Of a stretch of 7,192 nt of DNA, positions 1 to 5,731 are shown piece by piece (the first letter of the stretch is position 1; each line of letters opens with the position of its first letter). Under the pieces are notes generated by a model, which saw only the letters and a list, made by a program, of their open reading frames with translations, did no database searches and was not told the origin of the DNA. The position numbers and the translations under genes are program-made. This DNA comes from Thermotogae bacterium (GTDB taxonomy: Bacteria > Thermotogota > Thermotogae > Petrotogales > Kosmotogaceae), in contig QNAR01000084.1 of assembly GCA_003643975.1 (NCBI GenBank), forward strand, positions 1 to 7,192, written 5' to 3'.

Positions 1-496
1 ATCTTCTAAAAGCGATTATTTTGAAATCAAGCGTTTCTTCTGGAATTTCATCATCAATTTTAAGCCCAGAATGTGAACCAGGGAGGAACGCTTCAACTAC
101 ATTTAAAAGCCTGACATTATAACCACTGCTTACCTTTGAAACGATTTTCCCTTTAACTGGTTCGTTGTTTCTGTATTTGTTCTCTACCTCTTTAAGCGCC
201 TCTTTTCTGAATACTCTGATTTCAGATGCTGTGCTTCGCCCTTCCTCTTCGTTGACCTTTAATATGGTTACTTTTATCTTATCCCCTATTTTGTATTCAT
301 TAAGAGAACGAACCAATTCAGATTCTGGCACAAAACCATCCAGCTTTCCATCCAATAGAACTAGTAAGCCATCAGGTTGTATCGAATACACTTCAGCTTC
401 CTTTACGCTCCCCCTCCTTATCGAAAAATCGTCCATACTTTCAAAAATCTCGTCCATACTGAGGTTTTCCTCGTTGTTTCTTTTTACATCATCCAT
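1..496 (-). CDS. rpsA: Ribosomal protein S1 (N-terminal part, cut by left edge)
   Basis: The first 165 codons of an S1-type RNA-binding protein are present; the gene continues beyond base 1. S1 binds mRNA on the 30S subunit and helps initiation through repeated OB-fold S1 domains. After an acidic N-terminal stretch (residues 1-27), a first S1 repeat spans about 28-95 (key part GKLDGFVPESEL, 50-61). A second begins near 113 and contains the repeat-typical VEAFLPGS at 134-141. The start is ATG at 496, behind a strong AGGGGAGG (513-506) with about 9 nt spacing; later in-frame ATGs (457, 436) lack a comparable site. It overlaps the ispH 3' end by 8 bp and is the most distal gene of the aspS-cmk-ispH-rpsA operon seen here. 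Because the C-terminus is missing, the repeat number is unknown, and a shorter S1-like protein cannot be excluded. Confidence 0.88.
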   Translation of the reverse strand, partial: MDDVKRNNEENLSMDEIFESMDDFSIRRGSVKEAEVYSIQPDGLLVLLDGKLDGFVPESELVRSLNEYKIGDKIKVTILKVNEEEGRSTASEIRVFRKEALKEVENKYRNNEPVKGKIVSKVSSGYNVRLLNVVEAFLPGSHSGLKIDDEIPEETLDFKIIAFRR

Positions 497-1370
497 TATG
501 GATAACCTCCCCTTCGTATTTGGTTTCTATGTAATCCAGAATTCTCTGGATTTGCACAAATGGTGTTGATGTACCGCTTATCACGCCAACACTTTCAAAC
601 TCCGATAATAAAGGAAGCTCCTCAGGCTTTCGAATATGAAAGGCCTTCTTCCCGGAATTTTGAACAATGCAAGCAAGCTTTTTTGTGTTTGAGCTTTGTT
701 TTCCGCCGACAACTATCACTGCTTCACACTTTTCTGCGAGTTTTTTCGCTTCTTCTTCTCTCTTAACGGTTACGCTGCAAATTGTGTCAAAAACCTCTAC
801 TTTTAAATCTATATTTTTGATCTGACTGGAAAAATTCATAAACTCCTGATGATTCATGGTTGTTTGAGAAATTATTGCGACTTTTTCTTCCGCCTTTTTT
901 AAGATATCCGAATAGACCTTTTTTATATCATAACTCGGCTCAATAAGCAAATAATTCTTTAGCCTCCCACATATGGCTTCAACTTCGGCATGCCCTTTCC
1001 TACCGTAAATAACTATAAGGTAACCTTTTTTCTCCAGCCTTTCGGCCAACCTAAATACATTGTACACTATGGGACAGGTGAGGTCTACAACTCTTCCAAA
1101 GCTCTTTCGCAAACTCTTTTCCAATAGTGGAGATATACCGTGTGCTCTGATAGCAAAGGTTGACGAACTGAGTTCAGGATCTAGATCGGACTCAATATCT
1201 TTCAAAGTTTTGAGTCCCATTTTTTTTAGCCCTTCTACCACCTCTTCATTGTGTACCAGTTCGCCATTTGTATAAACCGTAATACCATTCTTCAATAATC
1301 TTTCACAAGTAGAAACCGCTCTATTAACGCCATAACAAAACCCTGTCGCAGCAGCTATATAGACCTTCAT
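489..1370 (-). CDS. ispH: 4-hydroxy-3-methylbut-2-enyl diphosphate reductase (IspH/LytB)
   Basis: IspH is the 4Fe-4S enzyme that reduces HMBPP to IPP and DMAPP, the last step of the MEP isoprenoid pathway, in the cytoplasm. The 293-residue length is usual for the short bacterial form. The three cluster cysteines are present: C12 in GFCYGVNRA, C99 in DLTCPIV and C198 in DTICSVT. Substrate-pocket residues are also visible: H40 (ELVHNEEVV), H77 (RAHG), H127 and E129 in GHAEVE (the proton-donor Glu of the family), T170-T171 (SQTT), S226-S227-N228 (SSNT) and S268 (GTSTP). The ATG at 1370 overlaps the cmk stop codon as ATGA. No good Shine-Dalgarno precedes it, only weak GAAGATGAAG, so translation probably depends on coupling to cmk. 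It ends in TGA 8 bp inside rpsA. All catalytic residues are present, so the enzyme should be active. Confidence 0.96.
   Translation of the reverse strand: MKVYIAAATGFCYGVNRAVSTCERLLKNGITVYTNGELVHNEEVVEGLKKMGLKTLKDIESDLDPELSSSTFAIRAHGISPLLEKSLRKSFGRVVDLTCPIVYNVFRLAERLEKKGYLIVIYGRKGHAEVEAICGRLKNYLLIEPSYDIKKVYSDILKKAEEKVAIISQTTMNHQEFMNFSSQIKNIDLKVEVFDTICSVTVKREEEAKKLAEKCEAVIVVGGKQSSNTKKLACIVQNSGKKAFHIRKPEELPLLSEFESVGVISGTSTPFVQIQRILDYIETKYEGEVIHNG
505..513 (-). promoter_or_regulatory. Shine-Dalgarno site of rpsA, inside ispH
   Basis: The minus strand reads AGGGGAGGT here, about 8-9 nt before the ATG at 496. It lies within the last codons of ispH. It is a much better match to anti-SD than the site before ispH, so S1 can initiate independently, although the 8 bp overlap also allows coupling. 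It decides the rpsA start. Confidence 0.75.
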
Positions 1371-2011
1371 TGAAACTTCATCTTCTTTAAGATCAATTTT
1401 ATCACCTCATTCAGAGGCATTTCTGTAGTATCAATCACAATAGCGTCATCAGCTGGCTTCAAAGGTGCTATTTCTCGTGAGGAGTCATTCTTATCTCTAA
1501 AGGAAATTTCTCTGAGAATCGCATTAAAATCAGCATCAATCCCCATTTTCTTGAGCTGGTTATATCTTCGTTTTGCTCGTTCTTCAGGCGAAGCCGTAAT
1601 ATAAAATTTGTAGTCGGCATCGGGTAAGACAACAGTTCCGATATCCCTTCCCTCCATCACTAAATCTCTGTTTTCCGCGAGTTTTCTTTGCTCCCTGGTA
1701 AGAAAAGCCCTAATCTCCGATATAGTAGCGATTTTAGAAGCGAGTAAGGAGATCTCAGATGTTCTGATTTCATCACCGATAGTAGCGTTATCCATAAGCA
1801 AATTGGGCGATTCAAAGCTGAAAATGGTATTTTGTATGACTTTTTCAATGTCGGTTTTTGATTCATAGGAATAACCATGCTTAAGCATCTTCCACGCCAA
1901 CGCTCTATACATGGCACCAGTATCTATATATTCGAATCCAAGTTCCTTTGCAAGCAGTTTTGCAACTGTAGATTTTCCAGAACCTGCCGGCCCATCTATC
2001 GCTACTTTCAT
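1367..2011 (-). CDS. cmk: Cytidylate kinase
   Basis: Cytoplasmic NMP kinase that transfers phosphate from ATP to CMP or dCMP, feeding CTP and dCTP pools and recycling CMP from RNA turnover and lipid synthesis. The 214 residues begin with the P-loop GPAGSGKST (7-15). Then come the CMP-kinase motif DTGAMYRA (30-37), GRDIGTVVLPDAD (121-133), an Arg-rich lid (SPEERAKRR, 141-149), and RDKNDSSREIAPLKPADDA (172-190), which contains the Asp/Arg residues that contact the cytosine nucleotide in this family. It is slightly shorter than the E. coli enzyme, as is common in Gram-positive-like and thermophilic forms. The ATG at 2011 forms an ATGA overlap with the aspS stop. A purine-rich site (AGAGG, 2020-2016) precedes it by 4 nt, with AAGGAG further upstream. 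It overlaps ispH by 4 bp downstream. The identification is secure. Confidence 0.96.
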   Translation of the reverse strand: MKVAIDGPAGSGKSTVAKLLAKELGFEYIDTGAMYRALAWKMLKHGYSYESKTDIEKVIQNTIFSFESPNLLMDNATIGDEIRTSEISLLASKIATISEIRAFLTREQRKLAENRDLVMEGRDIGTVVLPDADYKFYITASPEERAKRRYNQLKKMGIDADFNAILREISFRDKNDSSREIAPLKPADDAIVIDTTEMPLNEVIKLILKKMKFQ

Positions 2012-3783
2012 TTTTCCTCTTCTTCTCCTTTTACAAGGGATAGTTTTAACTCCCTCAGCTGACTTTGAGAAACTTCAGAAGGAGCTCCTGTCATGATATC
2101 AGAGCCACTGGCGGTTTTTGGAAAAGCAATAACATCCCTTATGGAATTGGCACCGGCTAAAATTGCCACTATGCGATCCAGGCCAAGGGCTATTCCAGCG
2201 TGTGGAGGTGGACCATATTTAAATGCTTCAAGTAGAAATCCAAATTTCTTATCGGCTTCTTCCTGCGAAAGGCCAATGAGCCTGAATACATCATTTTGTA
2301 TGTCACGACGGTGAATTCTCACGCTACCGCTACCAATTTCAAAACCGTTGATTACAAGATCGTACGCCCGGGATTTTATCTTAAGAGGGTCACTGTTTTT
2401 GTACAGGGCCATATCTTCAAGATCCGGCATAGTAAAGGGATGATGTTCGGCTTCTATCCTATTTTCTTCTTCATTAAAAGAAAACATAGGGAATTCAGTT
2501 ACCCAGAGAATATCAAGGCCCTGAGCTTCAGGAAGTTCTGTGGAAATTATCTTTTCCCTGATCTTTCCGAGTGCTTTAGATGTTGACACTCTATCGCCAA
2601 CGGCCATCAGTATAAGGTCACCTTTTTCAGCTGAAAGGCTGTTAACGGTTGTTCTGATTTCATCAGCACAGAATTTTAAAATCGATGACTTGATTTCATC
2701 TTCAATCTTAATCCATATAAGTCCACCCAAGCCCAATGACCTGGCAAATTCTACATATTGATCAATGACTTTTCTACTGAAACGATTTGCTAAACCTTTG
2801 ACTTTGAACGCTTTTACAACACCATCGGCTTCAATTGCACTGGAAATCACCCTGAAATCCGTTGAAAAGAAGATTTCAGTAACATCGTGAAGTTCCATAC
2901 CATATCTTCTGTCAGGTCTATCGCTTCCATAGGTTTCAATAGCCTCGGCATATGTCATCCTATCAAATTCAAGGGGTAATTCCACCCCAACACTCTCTTT
3001 GATAGATTTATTAAGCATACCTTCTACTACATTGAAAATATCTTCCTCGTCCACAAAAGACATTTCCAGGTCAACCTGGGTAAATTCAGGTTGTCGATCA
3101 GCTCTGAAATCCTCATCACGATAGCATTTTGCTATCTGATAGTATCTGTCCATTCCGGCTACCATCAACAGTTGCTTGAAAAGCTGTGGTGATTGAGGAA
3201 GCGCATAGAATTTCCCGGGTTTGATTCTTGAAGGGACTAAAAAATCGCGAGCGCCTTCCGGAGTAGATTTTGTGAGTACAGGTGTTTCAATTTCCAGAAA
3301 ATCCAAGTTATTCAAATATTCCCGTATTTTCTGGACGATTTTATGACGCAAGATCAATTTTTTTTGCATTTTGGGTCTTCTGAGATCCAAATACCTGAAT
3401 TTTAAGCGAAGTTCTTCCGACGCTTCATCGTCTATATTAATGTATATTGGGGGTGTTTCTGATTCTGAAAGGATATCTAAAGAAGTGGCATGAACCTCTA
3501 TCTCACCTGTGGACATTTTTGGGTTAATAGCATCTGGAGGCCTTTTAACTACTTTCCCCTTTACAGAAACCACATATTCTGGTGACAATGTGAGTGCTTT
3601 TTTGTAAAGGTCATCTAATTCCGGGTCAAAAACCACCTGCGTAAAACCGTATCTATCGCGAAGCAAAATAAACTTAATGCCTCCGAGATCCCTTATGCGA
3701 TCTACCCAACCGTTTAGCACAACCTCTTTTCCGGCATCTTCTTTTCTGAGTTCGCCACAATTATGCGTTCTCTTTTCCAACAC
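2008..3783 (-). CDS. aspS: Aspartyl-tRNA synthetase, bacterial type
   Basis: Class IIb synthetase that charges tRNA(Asp) with aspartate. It has about 591 residues, the normal size of the bacterial enzyme with a GAD insertion. Domains in order: N-terminal OB-fold anticodon-binding domain (about 1-107, with GWVDRIRDLGG and LRDRYG); the start of the catalytic core with motif 1 (about 147-170); the aspartate/ATP pocket segment QSPQLFKQ (197-204); motif 2 with YRDEDFRADRQPEFTQ (221-236); the GAD insertion (about 285-415); motif 3 GLDRI (534-538); and the family-typical TGAPSEVS near the C-terminus. The longest open frame begins with GTG at 3789, but that codon is part of the AGGAGGTG Shine-Dalgarno (3794-3787). 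The start must therefore be GTG 3783 (5 nt spacing) or TTG 3780 (8 nt); 3783 is given here. It is the first gene of the minus-strand operon and overlaps cmk by 4 bp. Leu at residue 33 fits a discriminating AspRS. Confidence 0.96.
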   Translation of the reverse strand: MLEKRTHNCGELRKEDAGKEVVLNGWVDRIRDLGGIKFILLRDRYGFTQVVFDPELDDLYKKALTLSPEYVVSVKGKVVKRPPDAINPKMSTGEIEVHATSLDILSESETPPIYINIDDEASEELRLKFRYLDLRRPKMQKKLILRHKIVQKIREYLNNLDFLEIETPVLTKSTPEGARDFLVPSRIKPGKFYALPQSPQLFKQLLMVAGMDRYYQIAKCYRDEDFRADRQPEFTQVDLEMSFVDEEDIFNVVEGMLNKSIKESVGVELPLEFDRMTYAEAIETYGSDRPDRRYGMELHDVTEIFFSTDFRVISSAIEADGVVKAFKVKGLANRFSRKVIDQYVEFARSLGLGGLIWIKIEDEIKSSILKFCADEIRTTVNSLSAEKGDLILMAVGDRVSTSKALGKIREKIISTELPEAQGLDILWVTEFPMFSFNEEENRIEAEHHPFTMPDLEDMALYKNSDPLKIKSRAYDLVINGFEIGSGSVRIHRRDIQNDVFRLIGLSQEEADKKFGFLLEAFKYGPPPHAGIALGLDRIVAILAGANSIRDVIAFPKTASGSDIMTGAPSEVSQSQLRELKLSLVKGEEEEK

Positions 3784-3786
3784 AAA

Positions 3787-3794
3787 CACCTCCT
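3787..3794 (-). promoter_or_regulatory. Shine-Dalgarno site of aspS
   Basis: The minus strand reads AGGAGGTG. The first in-frame GTG (3789-3787) is contained in this site, so it cannot be the initiation codon. GTG at 3783 or TTG at 3780 are correctly spaced. Either choice gives a protein beginning just before EKRTHNCGEL, the usual beginning of bacterial AspRS. Confidence 0.75.
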
Positions 3795-3802
3795 GCTGTT
3801 AA

Positions 3803-3811
3803 ATATTACCA
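3803..3811 (-). promoter_or_regulatory. Possible extended -10 promoter for the aspS operon
   Basis: The minus strand reads TGG followed by TAATAT (3808-3803), an extended -10-like element with 4 of 6 matches to TATAAT. No convincing -35 hexamer lies 16-18 nt upstream; the best there is CCCACA (3831-3826), which shares only its ACA. Transcription would start near 3796, leaving a very short leader just ahead of the Shine-Dalgarno. It is the best candidate in a short divergent gap, but weak. Confidence 0.3.
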
Positions 3812-3838
3812 TGTAACTCAAATTGTGTGGGAATTTTG

Positions 3839-3847
3839 TGATAGAAT
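3839..3847 (+). promoter_or_regulatory. Probable extended -10 promoter for the Omp-alpha-like gene
   Basis: The plus strand reads TGA followed by TAGAAT (3842-3847): an extended -10 (TGn) with 5 of 6 matches to TATAAT. The -35 region at 17-18 nt spacing (around 3818-3824) is AT-rich without a clear TTGACA. Transcription would start near 3854, giving a leader of about 28 nt that contains the Shine-Dalgarno at 3869-3876. It faces away from the aspS promoter candidate in the same gap of about 100 bp. Confidence 0.45.
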
Positions 3848-3868
3848 TTTATCGTTAAGTAGTTTTAA

Positions 3869-3876
3869 GGGAGGTG
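3869..3876 (+). promoter_or_regulatory. Shine-Dalgarno site of the Omp-alpha-like gene
   Basis: GGGAGGTG lies 5 nt before ATG 3882. This fixes the start at 3882 rather than the upstream in-frame ATG at 3825. The upstream ATG would add 19 residues ahead of the signal peptide, has no ribosome binding site, and lies upstream of the predicted promoter -10. Confidence 0.8.
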
Positions 3877-3881
3877 AATGT

Positions 3882-5639
3882 ATGAAAAGGATGATGAAAG
3901 GATTGTTGTTAGGGCTTTTGTTGCTTTTCACGGTTCAGATTTTGGCTGTGGTGCAGTATGAAGACGTTTCTCCGGGACACTGGGCTTACGGTGACATAGT
4001 TAATTTAACAGAACTCGGGATTCTCAGTGGTATCAAGGTTGATGGTAAGCTGTACTACAAAGGGGCAGATCCATTGAATAGGTATCAGACAGCTGTTCTC
4101 ATTGGAAAGTTGTTGAAATACATCGACGAAAACTATCAAAAAATCGGCGTAGAAACCGCCACGAACATTCCCGAAGGACTTACGGAAACTTTAAACAGGC
4201 TTGAAATGGCTATAAAAGATGATGCAGGGAATATCATTCAGCTAAGCGAAATTCTTGAGATCATCAAGGAGCTTCAATCGAAAGTCGCAACGCTTGAAAA
4301 CAAACGGCTTGAAGAAAGCGTTCCGCTTCCACAGACCGCTGTGCAGGATATTCTGAACAAGATTAAAACAATTTCTGAGAACATTTCCTATGTTAGATCT
4401 GACATAAATTCTTTAAGTGCGAGTTCCACAGCTTTTGAAAGTGGATTAATGAAAGTAACTTCAAGGCTTGGCTCTGTCGAGAAGGGAATTCTCGGGTTGA
4501 ATGAAAAACTCGGTTCTCTCGAAAATCTCGTTTCCGGGCATGGTGCATCATTGAAAACACTTGGCGAAAACTTAAGAGTCGCAAAAGAGGAGTTGGACGT
4601 TCTATCAAGCGATGTCGATGCATTAAGAGCAAGGTTATCTTCTTTTGAAGCCAGTGAAGCAGATTTTGCATCGGATTTTGAAACTTTCAAATCCGGTATT
4701 GTCAGTGATCTTGATAAACTCATGACGAAAGTTGGAACTCTCGAAGATAACATCACTGCTTATGTAACAAGAGATTATGTGGATAGTGAAGTACAAAAAA
4801 TGGGTGAAAACATAAAAGCCTATGTTGACAACAAATTTGAGGGTGTTGCAACAAAAGACGATTTGAATGCAATTGAGTTGAACCTTTCTGATTTGATTAC
4901 GAGATCTGATTTGAGCAGTGCATTGAAGTTATATGTCGGTATTGATGAACTGACTAAGACAAAAGAAGATTTCATATCAAAGAATAATGAGCTCGTTTCT
5001 GAAATAAACAGCGTTAAGAACGACCTGAACACCCGATACGATGAATTATCAAAGAGTGTAAACATTCTTGATAACAAATTTGATTCTTTTAAGTCAATTA
5101 AAGACGATGTCTCTGGCTTGCAGATCAACTATTCAAAGGTATCTGCCGATTTGCTGAATTTGAAGAGCAACTTCGATGCCTTAAAAGCAAATTATGATGA
5201 GTTCAGCGTCTCAAGCGGCGAGAGGCTTAATTCACTGGAAAGCAAAAATGCTGAAATTGAAGAAGCTCTTAACGATCTGGAAAGTAACTTAACAGATAAG
5301 CTGGGAGAAAATTTCAGCTATTTTGAAAACCTCATGACAGATGTTGCAAACCTTCAAGACAAGTTAGGAGCCGTCGAAATCGCGCTCTCTGACGTAAAAA
5401 CCGTTGTTGAAAATGACCATGCAACCCTTACAAAGACTGCCAGCGATACCGAAGTTTTGAATGAAGAAGTTTCGGCAATTAAATCGAAGGTAACAAATCT
5501 TGAGTCGGAATTGCTCAATGTTCCTACAAAGGAAAGCGTACAACGTGCCAACGACAACGCCGTAATGGCGATTTATGTTGGGACCGCTGGCATTATTCTT
5601 GGCATTGTAGGTGTTGTCCTGTATTTTGTAAAGCCATAA
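3882..5639 (+). CDS. SLH-domain coiled-coil envelope protein, Omp-alpha-like
   Basis: A 585-residue exported structural protein. Residues 1-22 form a signal peptide (KRMMK, then a leucine-rich core, cleavage after ILA). One SLH domain follows at about 26-83 (YEDVSPGHWAYGDIV, then LGILSG, then PLNRYQTAVLIGKLL); SLH domains generally bind cell-wall polymers. After a linker, residues 151-547 contain no proline and are rich in heptad-like Leu/Ile/Val spacing with Glu/Lys/Asp/Ser, as in a long coiled coil. Residues 562-583 (AIYVGTAGIILGIVGVVLYF and following) form one hydrophobic segment just before the C-terminus. The order signal-SLH-rod-anchor is that of Thermotoga Omp-alpha, the rod that spans the periplasm and links the outer sheath to the cell body; that role is inferred here. 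There is no Cys, and only one Trp (W34, in the SLH domain). The gene stands alone between its own probable promoter and an intrinsic terminator. The rod sequence itself is low in specific motifs, so identification rests on architecture. Confidence 0.85.
   Translation: MKRMMKGLLLGLLLLFTVQILAVVQYEDVSPGHWAYGDIVNLTELGILSGIKVDGKLYYKGADPLNRYQTAVLIGKLLKYIDENYQKIGVETATNIPEGLTETLNRLEMAIKDDAGNIIQLSEILEIIKELQSKVATLENKRLEESVPLPQTAVQDILNKIKTISENISYVRSDINSLSASSTAFESGLMKVTSRLGSVEKGILGLNEKLGSLENLVSGHGASLKTLGENLRVAKEELDVLSSDVDALRARLSSFEASEADFASDFETFKSGIVSDLDKLMTKVGTLEDNITAYVTRDYVDSEVQKMGENIKAYVDNKFEGVATKDDLNAIELNLSDLITRSDLSSALKLYVGIDELTKTKEDFISKNNELVSEINSVKNDLNTRYDELSKSVNILDNKFDSFKSIKDDVSGLQINYSKVSADLLNLKSNFDALKANYDEFSVSSGERLNSLESKNAEIEEALNDLESNLTDKLGENFSYFENLMTDVANLQDKLGAVEIALSDVKTVVENDHATLTKTASDTEVLNEEVSAIKSKVTNLESELLNVPTKESVQRANDNAVMAIYVGTAGIILGIVGVVLYFVKP
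4755..4976 (+). repeat. Degenerate repeat units within the coiled-coil rod
   Basis: Residues about 292-365 of the Omp-alpha-like protein contain related short units that differ from the surrounding heptads: AYVTRDYVDSEV, AYVDNKF followed by ATKDDLNAIE, LITRSDLSSAL, and LYVGIDELTKTKEDF. They share a Y-V start and a [T/I]-[K/R]-x-[D/E]-[L/Y/F] core. At DNA level the units have diverged, so this is a protein-level repeat only. It may mark a change in helical packing inside the rod. Confidence 0.4.
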
Positions 5640-5653
5640 TTCATTGAATAAGT

Positions 5654-5691
5654 AAAGAAACCCGGGGTTTCTGCTCCGGGTTTCTTTTTTT
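5654..5691 (+). terminator. Intrinsic terminator after the Omp-alpha-like gene
   Basis: AAAGAAACCCGG (5654-5665) pairs perfectly with CCGGGTTTCTTT (5676-5687). G5667-C5674 and a G5666-T5675 wobble extend the stem to about 14 bp with a 6 nt loop. A run of seven T (5685-5691) follows. It lies 14 bp after the stop codon and should end the envelope-gene transcript. Confidence 0.93.
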
Positions 5692-5699
5692 GATATAAT
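5691..5699 (+). promoter_or_regulatory. Extended -10 promoter of asnS-ruvB
   Basis: TGA followed by a perfect TATAAT (5694-5699) forms an extended -10 element whose first base is the last T of the terminator run. The -35 position (about 5671-5676, CTGCTC) falls inside the terminator hairpin and is not consensus, so this promoter would rely on the extended -10. Transcription would start near 5706, giving a leader of about 26 nt. Confidence 0.7.
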
Positions 5700-5731
5700 C
5701 GACTAGAAGATAAGAAGCTGGAGGTGGCCAA

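Noticed and set aside
165..569. Plus-strand open frame antisense to rpsA and the end of ispH
   Set aside because: It lies opposite two well-supported genes, has low-complexity Ser/Leu/Phe content typical of the antisense of acidic coding sequence, and no ribosome binding site.
2296..2586. Plus-strand open frame of about 96 codons inside aspS
   Set aside because: It is antisense to the conserved catalytic core of AspRS, has no recognizable protein features, and no promoter or Shine-Dalgarno.
3831..3850. Direct repeat GAATTTT (3831-3837 and 3844-3850) as a possible operator
   Set aside because: Seven AT-rich bases repeated once, 13 bp apart, is expected by chance in such a region, and no palindromic or regulator-specific pattern was seen.
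3825..3881. N-terminal extension of the Omp-alpha-like protein from ATG 3825
   Set aside because: It would place 19 non-signal-like residues ahead of the signal peptide, lacks a ribosome binding site, and begins upstream of the probable promoter -10. GGGAGGTG before ATG 3882 is decisive.
4388..5128. Minus-strand open frames of 92-122 codons inside the coiled-coil gene
   Set aside because: Their Ser/Leu/Phe-rich sequences are the reverse reading of repeated Glu/Asp/Lys/Ser codons; coiled-coil genes commonly produce such shadows.
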